Positions 1-5,123 of a stretch of 5,955 bases of DNA are shown piece by piece. The stretch lies in assembly GCA_014874305.1 (NCBI GenBank), contig JACWAO010000064.1:1-5955 (forward strand). The letters are read 5' to 3'. How positions within the stretch are numbered: position 1 is the first letter of the stretch; each line of letters opens with the position of its first letter. The stretch is from Candidatus Colwelliibacteriota bacterium (GTDB lineage Bacteria > Patescibacteriota > Minisyncoccia > UBA6257 > Colwellbacteraceae). Under the pieces are notes generated by a model. The model saw nothing but the letters and a program-made list of their open reading frames with translations. It searched no databases and was not told where the DNA came from. Made by a program: the position numbers and the translations under genes.

Positions 1-738
1 GGCAAGAAGCGTCCCATTAGCAGAGTAAAGTTTCACGGGGAAAACCGCCTCGAAAAACCAGTTGCTTTTCGCTTCGCCCTTAATCGCAAGAGGAGATGAG
101 ACCTGAGCGCCCGCCTGCGGAGAGTCAAGCTTTATCGAACTGTCCGTCGAGCAGGCGGCGAAATCGCACGAGGGCGGAACACGATGAACGTATGATCCGT
201 CCGGACAGGATTGGACATCCTGAGCGCAGTACACGGCTTCCGGAACAGCGGGGGCGCCTGAGGGATTAAGGGTCCAGACAGCGTAATTAAGGTACGCGGC
301 GAAAGCGACCCAGAGAATGTACGGAATAAGGAGATACGCCGCCGGCTTGGAGATTTTGTAAAACAGGATGATTGTTGCGATTATCGAGAGCCATAAAATT
401 ATTATCTCGATTAAAGAGAAAAGAGGTTCGTGCAAACCAAAAAATATTGCCGACCAGCCGGCGTTTAGCACCAGCTGGCCGATAAAAACCCCGAGGGCGA
501 TTTTTACGGCCCGATGTTTCAGTCCCTTGCGCCAAATGAGGAAGGCCGCTACGCCCATTACCACGTAAAGAAGCGTCCAAACCGGACCGAACAACCAGTT
601 GGGAGGAGTAAGGGAGGATTTTATAAGATCCGCGTACCAGTTCGGTATGGCGGAAACCGTAAAGATGATTCCGACTACTCCGGCAGATTCGGAAATAGCG
701 ATAGCGAGTATTAGCTTTAACCAGTTTTTAAGATTCAC
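1..738 (-). CDS. tspO: TspO/MBR family membrane protein fused to a Cys-rich linker and Gmad2-like domain (C-terminus cut by window edge)
   Basis: Seen: an open frame of 246 codons from a GTG at 738-736, still open at base 1. Residues about 6-157 carry five hydrophobic segments (about 6-28, 48-69, 78-100, 106-127, 133-155) with TspO signatures LTPPNWLFGPVWTLLY (43-58), LNAGWSAIFFG (91-101) and PYILWVAFAAYLNYAVW (139-155). TspO proteins bind porphyrins and other tetrapyrroles in membranes. Beyond the usual TspO end, residues 171-196 hold four cysteines in a CPDGSYV...PSCDFAAC pattern, then a Gmad2-like immunoglobulin-type domain starts (SPQAGAQVSSPLAIKGEA, then WFFEAVFPVKLY, to 246). Start choice: the GTG is the only standard start between the in-frame stop about 33 bases upstream and the first membrane segment; its ribosome site is weak. 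It follows the MazG-like gene by 46 bases, probably in the same transcript. Inference: N-terminus in, C-terminal domain outside the cell. The TspO part is certain; the Gmad2 part rests on its motifs and is incomplete here. Confidence 0.9.
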   Translation of the reverse strand, partial: MNLKNWLKLILAIAISESAGVVGIIFTVSAIPNWYADLIKSSLTPPNWLFGPVWTLLYVVMGVAAFLIWRKGLKHRAVKIALGVFIGQLVLNAGWSAIFFGLHEPLFSLIEIIILWLSIIATIILFYKISKPAAYLLIPYILWVAFAAYLNYAVWTLNPSGAPAVPEAVYCAQDVQSCPDGSYVHRVPPSCDFAACSTDSSIKLDSPQAGAQVSSPLAIKGEAKSNWFFEAVFPVKLYSANGTLLA

Positions 739-784
739 AAGTTTTAGTCTTTGTAATAAGGCGGCTTTTTAGGTTAGTTTGTTT

Positions 785-1087
785 TTACGATTCGTCTAAT
801 ATTATCCTCTTTTTAAATACTCCGCGTTCTCTAGCTTTATTTTTTCTTATCGTCAGGAGCTTCCTTTTATTAAACTTCTTATACTTACAAGCCGCGTCGG
901 TTATTTCCACAAGGTCGGCCATCTCTTCGATACTTTCGCTCTCGCAAAACTCTTTCACCTCCTCGTTCAGTTTATTCTTGAGCTTTTCCCAATACTCCTT
1001 TTCTTTGGCGACGTGAAAAATCGGGGTTCCGCCCTTCTTTTTGATGTATTGCGGAATCTTATCCCTGACCAGCTTGTTGTATTTCAT
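785..1087 (-). CDS. MazG-like nucleotide pyrophosphohydrolase (COG4997-type house-cleaning NTPase)
   Basis: A 100-residue protein beginning MKYNKLVRDKIP, the N-terminal hallmark of the phosphoribosyl-ATP-pyrophosphohydrolase-like, MazG-fold family proposed to hydrolyse non-canonical NTPs. The metal-binding all-alpha NTP-PPase pattern is visible: EEVKE at residues 42-46, then EEMAD with E55 and D58, followed by a basic C-terminal helix (RKNKARERGVFKKRI) that matches the family's conserved K...RGxF end. Length is normal for the family. Start choice: the frame stays open upstream to 1165, but those 26 extra codons overlap the preceding gene and lack family similarity, whereas the ATG at 1087 lies two bases after that gene's TAG stop, so translational coupling is likely; no clear Shine-Dalgarno is present. 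The true substrate cannot be read from sequence. It is not the histidine-pathway HisE as far as context shows, since no his genes are nearby. Confidence 0.88.
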   Translation of the reverse strand: MKYNKLVRDKIPQYIKKKGGTPIFHVAKEKEYWEKLKNKLNEEVKEFCESESIEEMADLVEITDAACKYKKFNKRKLLTIRKNKARERGVFKKRIILDES

Positions 1088-1089
1088 TT

Positions 1090-1659
1090 CTATTTGACAA
1101 CTAGGGTTGAAGCGATGCTGTCGGCGAGGTTGTTTGCGGAGAACAATTTTTGCTCGTTCTGGCACGCAGCCCTTTGAGTTTTATTGTATGTCCCACAGTC
1201 GGCGAAGCGCAAGGCAAAGGCGACGGTAGCAGTATTACTTCCTTCCGGGAAGGCGTAAACGTACCTGTCATAAACGCTTCCAGCCATCGTCTGCACGGCC
1301 TCCGCCTTACAGTAACTCCGTCCGTTCACCGACACCTTTTCCGTTCCGCCCGTCGTGGACGTAACAGAGCCGGTCTTGGCGCACGCGAACGGCTGATCTA
1401 CAACCTCCGCCTTGGGCGGCCAGATAGCGGTAGAAACGTATGTTTGGTTCAGAGAGGTCGGATACTCGAAGGATATTCCGCTCGTGGACTCGGTCATCGT
1501 CTCCCATCCCGGCTTGCCCGCTACGGCGCTTATTATGTTGCCTGTTTGTCCAGCAGGGCTTCCTGCTGGATGGTTATTGTTTTTATAAGCGGCATAAACC
1601 GCGATAATAGCCGCGAGAACAACCACTCCGGCTATAACGGATAGTAGTTTTTTTGACAT
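1090..1659 (-). CDS. Exported signal-anchored protein of unknown function, four cysteines
   Basis: A 189-residue protein with a basic N-terminus (MSKK) and one hydrophobic segment at about residues 5-24, then a low-complexity Pro/Gly/Ala/Asn stretch (about 26-50) and a compact hydrophilic domain (51-189). No lipobox cysteine is present near the N-terminus, so it is probably a signal-anchored or secreted protein rather than a lipoprotein. The domain has landmarks GISFEYPTSL (61-70), YVSTAIWPP (74-82), and four cysteines (93, 117, 155, 166) that could form two disulfides outside the membrane. I do not recognise a named family; proteins of this layout recur in Parcubacteria-type genomes (general knowledge, not checked). 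It sits 44 bases after the pterin dehydratase and ends two bases before the MazG-like gene. Its leader is A/T-rich with no Shine-Dalgarno. Codons 31-37 (PAGSPAG) contain a perfect DNA hairpin, listed separately. Confidence 0.85.
   Translation of the reverse strand: MSKKLLSVIAGVVVLAAIIAVYAAYKNNNHPAGSPAGQTGNIISAVAGKPGWETMTESTSGISFEYPTSLNQTYVSTAIWPPKAEVVDQPFACAKTGSVTSTTGGTEKVSVNGRSYCKAEAVQTMAGSVYDRYVYAFPEGSNTATVAFALRFADCGTYNKTQRAACQNEQKLFSANNLADSIASTLVVK
1549..1570. repeat. Perfect hairpin inside the exported-protein gene
   Basis: TCCAGCAGG and CCTGCTGGA are perfect nine-base inverted arms around a GCTT loop. They encode the duplicated Pro-Ala-Gly of PAGSPAG (residues 31-37) in the linker after the membrane anchor. 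In mRNA it would form a stable stem about 90-110 bases after the start codon. Confidence 0.7.
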
Positions 1660-1703
1660 TTGATTTATTTAATTTTTTAAAAACAACCGTGCCGCGCGCC
1701 CGC

Positions 1704-2033
1704 TTAAAGCTTGCTGACCTTGGCGGCCAGTATGAAATCGTTTTCCGAGAGTCCTTTTATCGCGTGTGTCGAAAGATCGAGTTTTACCTTGTTCCAGAAA
1801 ATATGAATATCAGGGTGGTGTCCTTCCTCCTCAGCTATACCAGCAACCTTATTTACGAAACCAATCGCTTCTTTAAAGTCCTCGAACTCGAAGGTCTGGC
1901 TTATCTGTTTTCCGTCCTCGGAAAGAGTCCATCCAGGGGTTTCTGTCATGTACTTTTCCGCGGTTGCCTTATCTAGCGGAGGAACGCCGCCTTCGCAAGC
2001 CACGCATTTTTTCTCACTAAAGTTATAAATCAT
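1704..2033 (-). CDS. phhB: Pterin-4a-carbinolamine dehydratase (4a-hydroxytetrahydrobiopterin dehydratase)
   Basis: A 109-residue protein matching the PCD/DCoH family over its whole length. Family landmarks are PGWTLSEDGKQI (33-44), FEFEDFKEAIGFVNKVAGIAE (48-68), the active-site EGHHPDI (70-76), THAIKGLSENDF (89-100) and a final LAAKVSKL. Residues 10-13 carry CVAC followed by EGGVPPL, the N-terminal extension common in bacterial members. In organisms with aromatic amino acid hydroxylases the enzyme dehydrates the 4a-carbinolamine form of the pterin cofactor so it can be reduced again; no such hydroxylase is in this window, so the local role is uncertain. It is cytosolic. The start ATG is unambiguous by family alignment, though no good Shine-Dalgarno precedes it. 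It lies 89 bases downstream of tgt. Confidence 0.95.
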   Translation of the reverse strand: MIYNFSEKKCVACEGGVPPLDKATAEKYMTETPGWTLSEDGKQISQTFEFEDFKEAIGFVNKVAGIAEEEGHHPDIHIFWNKVKLDLSTHAIKGLSENDFILAAKVSKL

Positions 2034-2106
2034 TGTTCAAATCAAGCGTTAAACGATACGCGCGGGTTTTCGACCCTGTCTTCATTTTACCCGTTATCGC
2101 GTTTGG

Positions 2107-2130
2107 AATAAAGCGGGCCAAATTACCCGC
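2107..2130 (-). terminator. Possible weak intrinsic terminator of tgt overlapping its stop codon
   Basis: On the minus strand a GCGGG arm (2130-2126) and a CCCGC arm (2117-2113) flank an eight-base loop that contains the tgt TAA stop, followed by TTTATT. A short five-base, GC-only stem with a modest T run is a weak terminator at best, so read-through into the pterin dehydratase gene is likely. Confidence 0.35.
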
Positions 2131-3328
2131 GTCCAAGATACTTTTTCTTAAGTTCCAGGAACTTATCCTCTTTTATAGAGCGCCTTATCTCCTCCATTAA
2201 ATTAAGTATGTAAAAAAGGTTGTGTTCCACAAGGAGCATGACTCCGTAAATCTCCCACTCCCTTATAAGATGGGAAACGTAAGCCCGCGAGTAGTCGCGG
2301 CATACTCGGCACCGGCAGTTTTTGTCTATCGGATTTTTGTCGTTTACGTATCTTCCGGATTTGAGATTTATCCTGCCTCCCCGGATAAAAGCGGTACCAT
2401 GCCTGGCAAGCCGCGTGGGATTAACGCAGTCAAACGTGTCTATTCCCCTCTCGACGCCGTTAAAAATATCATCCACGTCCCCTATCCCCAGGAGATGCTT
2501 CGGCTTTCCCTCCGGCAGTATCGGCAGAGTCCAGTCTAAAATCTTGTGCATGTCTTTTTTGGATTGGCCAAGCGGCCCGCCAATGCCGAACCCGAAAAAC
2601 GGAAGAGACGAAATAAACTCGACCGCTCTTTCTCTTAAGTCCTTAAACTCCCCTCCCTGTATTATTCCCATGAGCGCCTGCTTCGTCTTCGGCCCCTTCT
2701 CGAACTCATTGAAACTTCTTACCGCCCAGCGATGGGTGCGTTCCACAGATTTTTTCGTATACTCGTAATCGGAAAGCGGTGAGGTGCACTCGTCGAAAGC
2801 GAAGATAATATCCGCGCCCAGCTGTTTCTGCGTTTTTATCGATGTCTCCGCGTCCAGGAAAAGTTTTTTGCCGTTTTTATAGTACTTAAACTCCGCGCCC
2901 TCCTCGGTTATTTTCACCAGGTTTTTCTTTATAAAGGCCGGATTATCTTTCGGGTGCTGGCCGGGCTTGTTTTCCCCGGGGAACATATTGGAAATCTTGC
3001 CGACTCCGTGCTCCAAGCCGAACCCCAAACTAAAAACCTGGAATCCTCCGCTGTCGGTCATTAGGGGGTAATCAATGTTTAAAAACTTATGGAGTCCGCC
3101 GAATTTTTTGACTATTTTATAATCCCCTTCGACATAAAAGTGGAAGGTGTTGATCATAAAAATCTCACTCCCGAACTTGCGCGCCTCCTCGAAACTAATC
3201 CCCCGCAAGGCGCCCTTGGTCGCCACCGGCACGAAAGCCGGAGTATAAACCACCCCGTGCGGAGTCTTTAAAACCCCCACCCTTGCCCTCGTTCTTTTGT
3301 CTTTCTTTAGAATACGAAACTCGAACAT
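2123..3328 (-). CDS. tgt: tRNA-guanine transglycosylase (queuine tRNA-ribosyltransferase)
   Basis: A 401-residue Tgt. It exchanges the wobble guanine (position 34) of GUN-anticodon tRNAs for a 7-deazaguanine base, leading to queuosine. Visible catalytic parts: TDSGGFQVFSL (91-101) with D92, the FDEC base-recognition motif with D179, GIIQGG (221-226), and FDCVNPTRLARHG (299-311) with the nucleophile D300. The zinc site is complete: C338, C340 and C343, with H369 in VEHNLFY. Compared with E. coli Tgt (recalled from memory), about 34 extra residues lie between FSLG and KITEEG (about 102-138), rich in Gly, His, Lys and Pro; this makes the protein longer than the usual 370-390. Start: ATG at 3328 gives the family N-terminus MFEFRILKKD, with GGA six bases upstream. 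No queuosine-synthesis genes are nearby, so the base may be salvaged or made elsewhere. A promoter lies just upstream. Confidence 0.97.
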   Translation of the reverse strand: MFEFRILKKDKRTRARVGVLKTPHGVVYTPAFVPVATKGALRGISFEEARKFGSEIFMINTFHFYVEGDYKIVKKFGGLHKFLNIDYPLMTDSGGFQVFSLGFGLEHGVGKISNMFPGENKPGQHPKDNPAFIKKNLVKITEEGAEFKYYKNGKKLFLDAETSIKTQKQLGADIIFAFDECTSPLSDYEYTKKSVERTHRWAVRSFNEFEKGPKTKQALMGIIQGGEFKDLRERAVEFISSLPFFGFGIGGPLGQSKKDMHKILDWTLPILPEGKPKHLLGIGDVDDIFNGVERGIDTFDCVNPTRLARHGTAFIRGGRINLKSGRYVNDKNPIDKNCRCRVCRDYSRAYVSHLIREWEIYGVMLLVEHNLFYILNLMEEIRRSIKEDKFLELKKKYLGRG

Positions 3329-3365
3329 CTGTTTTCCGTCACAAATTATTCGGACTGCGACGCCT

Positions 3366-3374
3366 ATTGTACCA
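3366..3374 (-). promoter_or_regulatory. Extended -10 promoter of tgt
   Basis: Read on the minus strand this is TGG-TACAAT, an extended -10 element (TGn before a near-consensus hexamer) lying 37 bases upstream of the tgt ATG, giving a leader of roughly 30 bases. No convincing -35 is placed at 16-18 bases, which fits extended -10 usage. A perfect ten-base palindrome, ACAGCGCTGT (3382-3391), lies just upstream and could be a regulator site or chance. Confidence 0.5.
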
Positions 3375-3394
3375 CAAAGCTACAGCGCTGTTTT

Positions 3395-3415
3395 GTCATC
3401 TGAGCAAAGGAGGCG
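3395..3415 (+). repeat. Dispersed short intergenic repeat, degenerate copy 1
   Basis: GTCATCTGAGCAAAGGAGGCG resembles, in order, the second copy 15 bases further on: both begin GTCATC.TGA and have a purine-rich AAGGA/GAAGGA part at the 3' side. It resembles the GTCAT(C/T)CTGAGCGAAGCGAAGGATCT type of repeat seen between genes in many bacterial genomes (recalled, not searched). Confidence 0.45.
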
Positions 3416-3430
3416 TTTTCTCTTTTTTCT

Positions 3431-3457
3431 GTCATCCTGAACGTTAGTGAAGGATCT
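3431..3457 (+). repeat. Dispersed short intergenic repeat, copy 2 (GTCATCCTGA...GAAGGATCT)
   Basis: Starts GTCATCCTGAACG and ends GTGAAGGATCT; the ends form an imperfect dyad (ATCCT at 3434-3438 against AGGAT at 3451-3455). This is close to the widely dispersed GTCATCCTGAGCGAAGCGAAGGATCT family of small palindromic intergenic repeats. It lies between the divergent tgt and plus-strand hypothetical genes and just before the latter's candidate promoter. Confidence 0.6.
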
Positions 3458-3492
3458 ATCGCGGCACGATATGCGGTTCATGATTCACGAGG

Positions 3493-3526
3493 TTGACCGC
3501 GCGACGCAGGGGGTATAGTTTATACC
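3493..3526 (+). promoter_or_regulatory. Candidate promoter with overlapping inverted repeat for the 199-residue gene
   Basis: A TTGACC -35-like hexamer (3493-3498) is followed after 15 bases by TATAGT (3514-3519), a -10-like hexamer; the spacer is shorter than the ideal 17. The -10 overlaps a perfect inverted repeat, GGTATA-gtt-TATACC (3512-3526), which could be an operator. The start codon lies about 47 bases downstream of the -10. Assignment is by eye only. Confidence 0.45.
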
Positions 3527-3549
3527 TAACGAGATTAGAGGACCTGTAT

Positions 3550-3558
3550 AAAGGAGGG
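3550..3558 (+). promoter_or_regulatory. Strong Shine-Dalgarno site (AAAGGAGGG)
   Basis: AAAGGAGGG ends eight bases before the ATG at 3567. It is the strongest ribosome binding site in the window, decides this start codon, and contrasts with the poor or absent sites of the minus-strand genes. Confidence 0.8.
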
Positions 3559-3566
3559 CCTCGCCG

Positions 3567-4166
3567 ATGGAAGTCTCGATGTACTTTGAAATCCCTTCCG
3601 GCGATATGTGGGTTCTCGAAAGGATCATACGAGCCATTCCCCCGACCATGGACCAGGTTCACGGCAGGATAGACTCTCCTGACAATTCCATAGCCCTCGG
3701 CATAGCAGAGCCGCATACCGGCTTGAGCATTGTTGCCAGCGTGGAGAAAACTACGGTTGGTATAGTTGGCACAATGATAGAAAGTTCCAACAAGACAACC
3801 AGGGTATTCCACGCTCCAGACTTCGAGGCCTTGTTAGTAAGGGGAATGCTTCCGGGATTCGTTTCCTTCATGGTAGGAGGCGGCCACCCCCGCGTTTCTA
3901 ACTTGGTGAGAAAGATAACCGCCAAGTGGGTCATCGACAAGGGGTATCGCGGCAGTGTTGTCTTCACGGACAAAGGCGGAACCGTGATATGCGATATAAG
4001 GATGAAAAGGTGGGTCGCGAAGGACTCCTCCACCCCAGAAGAGGTTGGAGATCAGCCGCCGCGGATAAGGATCGGCGGGAACACAAAAACAATCAGGCCG
4101 ATAATAAGCGCTTGCAAGGCGATGCGCCTGCGCGAGTATCTGCCGACGCATAGCAGTCCCGCATGA
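3567..4166 (+). CDS. Hypothetical protein of unknown family, 199 residues, monocistronic
   Basis: I do not recognise this protein. It is judged real because it has a strong Shine-Dalgarno, a candidate promoter upstream, a clean intrinsic terminator 28 bases after its TGA stop, and consistent codon choice (frequent ATA, AGG, GGC). It has no signal peptide or clear membrane span. Seen features: MYFEIPSGDMWVLERIIRAIP at the N-terminus (acidic/hydrophobic), alternating hydrophobic strands at about 42-70 (SIALGIAEP, LSIVASVE, TVGIVGTMI), a Gly-rich turn MVGGGHPRV (102-110), an amphipathic basic helix NLVRKITAKWVIDKG (112-126), strands GSVVFTD and GTVICDIRM, and a basic tail (165-199; RIRIGG, KAMRLREYL). 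Overall it looks like a soluble alpha/beta domain with a basic, possibly nucleic-acid-binding, tail; this is inference. Overlapping minus-strand open frames here are shadows. It is the only plus-strand gene in the window. Confidence 0.75.
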   Translation: MEVSMYFEIPSGDMWVLERIIRAIPPTMDQVHGRIDSPDNSIALGIAEPHTGLSIVASVEKTTVGIVGTMIESSNKTTRVFHAPDFEALLVRGMLPGFVSFMVGGGHPRVSNLVRKITAKWVIDKGYRGSVVFTDKGGTVICDIRMKRWVAKDSSTPEEVGDQPPRIRIGGNTKTIRPIISACKAMRLREYLPTHSSPA

Positions 4167-4193
4167 ACCAGAACGGAAGAAATCTTGCTCCTT

Positions 4194-4226
4194 AGGCGAC
4201 ATCCCCGCGATGTCGCCTTTATTTTA
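4194..4226 (+). terminator. Intrinsic terminator of the 199-residue gene
   Basis: AGGCGACATC (4194-4203) and GATGTCGCCT (4209-4218) form a perfect ten-base stem with a CCCGC loop, followed on the plus strand by TTATTTTA. The T run is only on the plus-strand side, so it ends transcription of the gene at 3567-4166 rather than that of the minus-strand gene arriving from the right. Confidence 0.9.
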
Positions 4227-4238
4227 CCTGTAGGCAAA

Positions 4239-4299
4239 AACTTATCGAAGTTCAACTTTGATAGTTGTATTAAATCGAATCCAAGTTGTATTAAAATTG
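4239..4299. repeat. Palindromic repeat copy A, left boundary of the metallopeptidase cassette
   Basis: Begins AACTTATCGAAGTTCAACTT, identical over 20 bases to copy B (5124-5143), and continues with a decayed version of the same unit: TTGATAGTTGTA (one base lost, C to T), then a degenerated second unit ending CAAGTTGTAT, then TAAAATTG against GAAACATTG in copy B. It is in the same orientation as copy B. On the minus strand the hairpin is followed by TTTTTG, so it could also end transcription of the metallopeptidase gene, which stops at 4307. The alignment was made by eye. Confidence 0.75.
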
Positions 4300-4306
4300 C
4301 GTTCAA

Positions 4307-4876
4307 CTAAACAAAAGTTACTCCGCTCTTCTTTAATTCCTTCCGCATAACCTCGTAGTCTGGGATAATTCCAGAAACTAAATTCCAAAATCTTTTGGAA
4401 TGATTAAATTCTTGCAGGTGGCATAGTTCGTGGATAATAATATAATCCTGTATTTCTTCTGGAAGAAATAGAATTTTGTAATTAAAATTCAAATTGGCCT
4501 TCCGAGAACAACTACCCCAACAAGTCTTTTGGTTTTTAATGGTTAGTTTGTTGAATTTATACCCGTGTTTATCCGCAAGGCTTCTGGCTTTAGTTTCCAC
4601 AAGCACGCGCGCACGTTCTTTATATTTCAAATAATCATCGTAACTATATCGAGCAACAGGCTTATCTTCGAATTGTTTAAAGAAGGCGATTTTAGAAAAT
4701 AGCCATTCGGTTTTTTCTTTAATAAATCGCTCCATAATTGTCTCCTGGAGATTGAATGGCGTCGTAACTACGACAGACCCATCACAATATACCGCTAGGC
4801 GCATTCTTTTTGCTCTCTTGCTCCTGCGAAGTGTATAGATAACCTTTCTGTTTTGCAGCGTGATCTGCCTTTTCAT
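4307..4876 (-). CDS. YgjP/DUF45-type zinc metallopeptidase (M48-related)
   Basis: A 189-residue protein of the YgjP-like metallopeptidase family. The zinc site is HELCH (149-153) with E150 as the general base and H159 in EFNHSKRFW as the probable third ligand. Other family marks are IKNQKTCWGSCSRKANLNFNY (113-133) just before the metal motif, an N-terminal SKRAKRMRLAVYCDGSVVVTTP strand pair (19-40), and FIKEKTEWLFSKI (51-63). Length is slightly below the usual 220-240 but all landmarks are present. No signal peptide, so cytosolic. Family members often sit directly downstream of type I restriction hsdR genes (general knowledge); here the two bases TT separate the start ATG from the TGA of an hsdR-like remnant, a coupled arrangement left behind when the upstream gene was lost. 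No good Shine-Dalgarno is seen, so present expression is uncertain. Its substrate is unknown. Confidence 0.93.
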   Translation of the reverse strand: MKRQITLQNRKVIYTLRRSKRAKRMRLAVYCDGSVVVTTPFNLQETIMERFIKEKTEWLFSKIAFFKQFEDKPVARYSYDDYLKYKERARVLVETKARSLADKHGYKFNKLTIKNQKTCWGSCSRKANLNFNYKILFLPEEIQDYIIIHELCHLQEFNHSKRFWNLVSGIIPDYEVMRKELKKSGVTFV

Positions 4877-4878
4877 AA

Positions 4879-5121
4879 TCAGAATTTCTTAGTGATGATG
4901 TCGACCAGTCTGTTTAAGAATTTAGGAAAATCTTTTACCTTAAATCGATCTTTATAGTCTTTCAGTATGAGTTCCTGCAGGGTTTGTTTGGTGTCTTTGG
5001 TAAAGACATCGCGTTTCGAGGATTCCTGCCATCCCGCGTCAAGATCATCTTCAATGCGAATTCGTAATTCCTTTACAAATTCTTTAATAGCATCGTCTTT
5101 CCCGACCTCGATGAATTCCTC
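4879..5121 (-). pseudogene. Remnant of a larger gene, probably the C-terminal end of a type I restriction HsdR subunit
   Basis: On the minus strand 80 codons are open from the TAA at 5124-5122 to the TGA at 4881-4879, with no ATG, GTG or TTG in the frame. The peptide is strongly coding-like: it runs EEFIEVGKDDAIKEFVKELR, passes through DDLDAGWQES (25-34) and KDTKQTLQELILKDYKDRFK (42-61), and ends FPKFLNRLVDIITKKF. The helical, charged character, the W/DxxW context and the coupled downstream DUF45-type metallopeptidase suggest the HsdR C-terminal helical region (T1RH-like C-terminal type); this assignment is inference. The fragment breaks exactly at palindromic repeat copy B, whose first bases supply the in-frame TAA. 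No other part of the restriction system is in the window, so it cannot encode a working subunit here. Confidence 0.55.
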
Positions 5122-5123
5122 TT

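Noticed and set aside
287..580. 97-residue minus-strand open frame
   Set aside because: It is an out-of-frame shadow of the TspO coding sequence, whose own frame gives all TspO signatures and runs off the window edge.
1088..1165. 26-codon N-terminal extension of the MazG-like protein
   Set aside because: It overlaps the upstream exported-protein gene and lacks family similarity; the family start MKYNKLVRDKIP is at 1087.
1150..1644. 164-residue plus-strand open frame
   Set aside because: Antisense to the exported protein gene, Arg/Ser-rich composition typical of a shadow, no ribosome site.
2322..2768. 148-residue plus-strand open frame
   Set aside because: Antisense within tgt, which is a clear full-length family member in this interval.
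3659..4033. Minus-strand open frames opposite the 199-residue gene (also 3456-3812 and 3834-4202)
   Set aside because: They lack ribosome sites and protein-like composition, and the plus-strand frame has promoter, strong Shine-Dalgarno and terminator.
4052..4306. 84-residue minus-strand open frame
   Set aside because: It reads through the terminator hairpin and repeat copy A, so it is not a credible gene.
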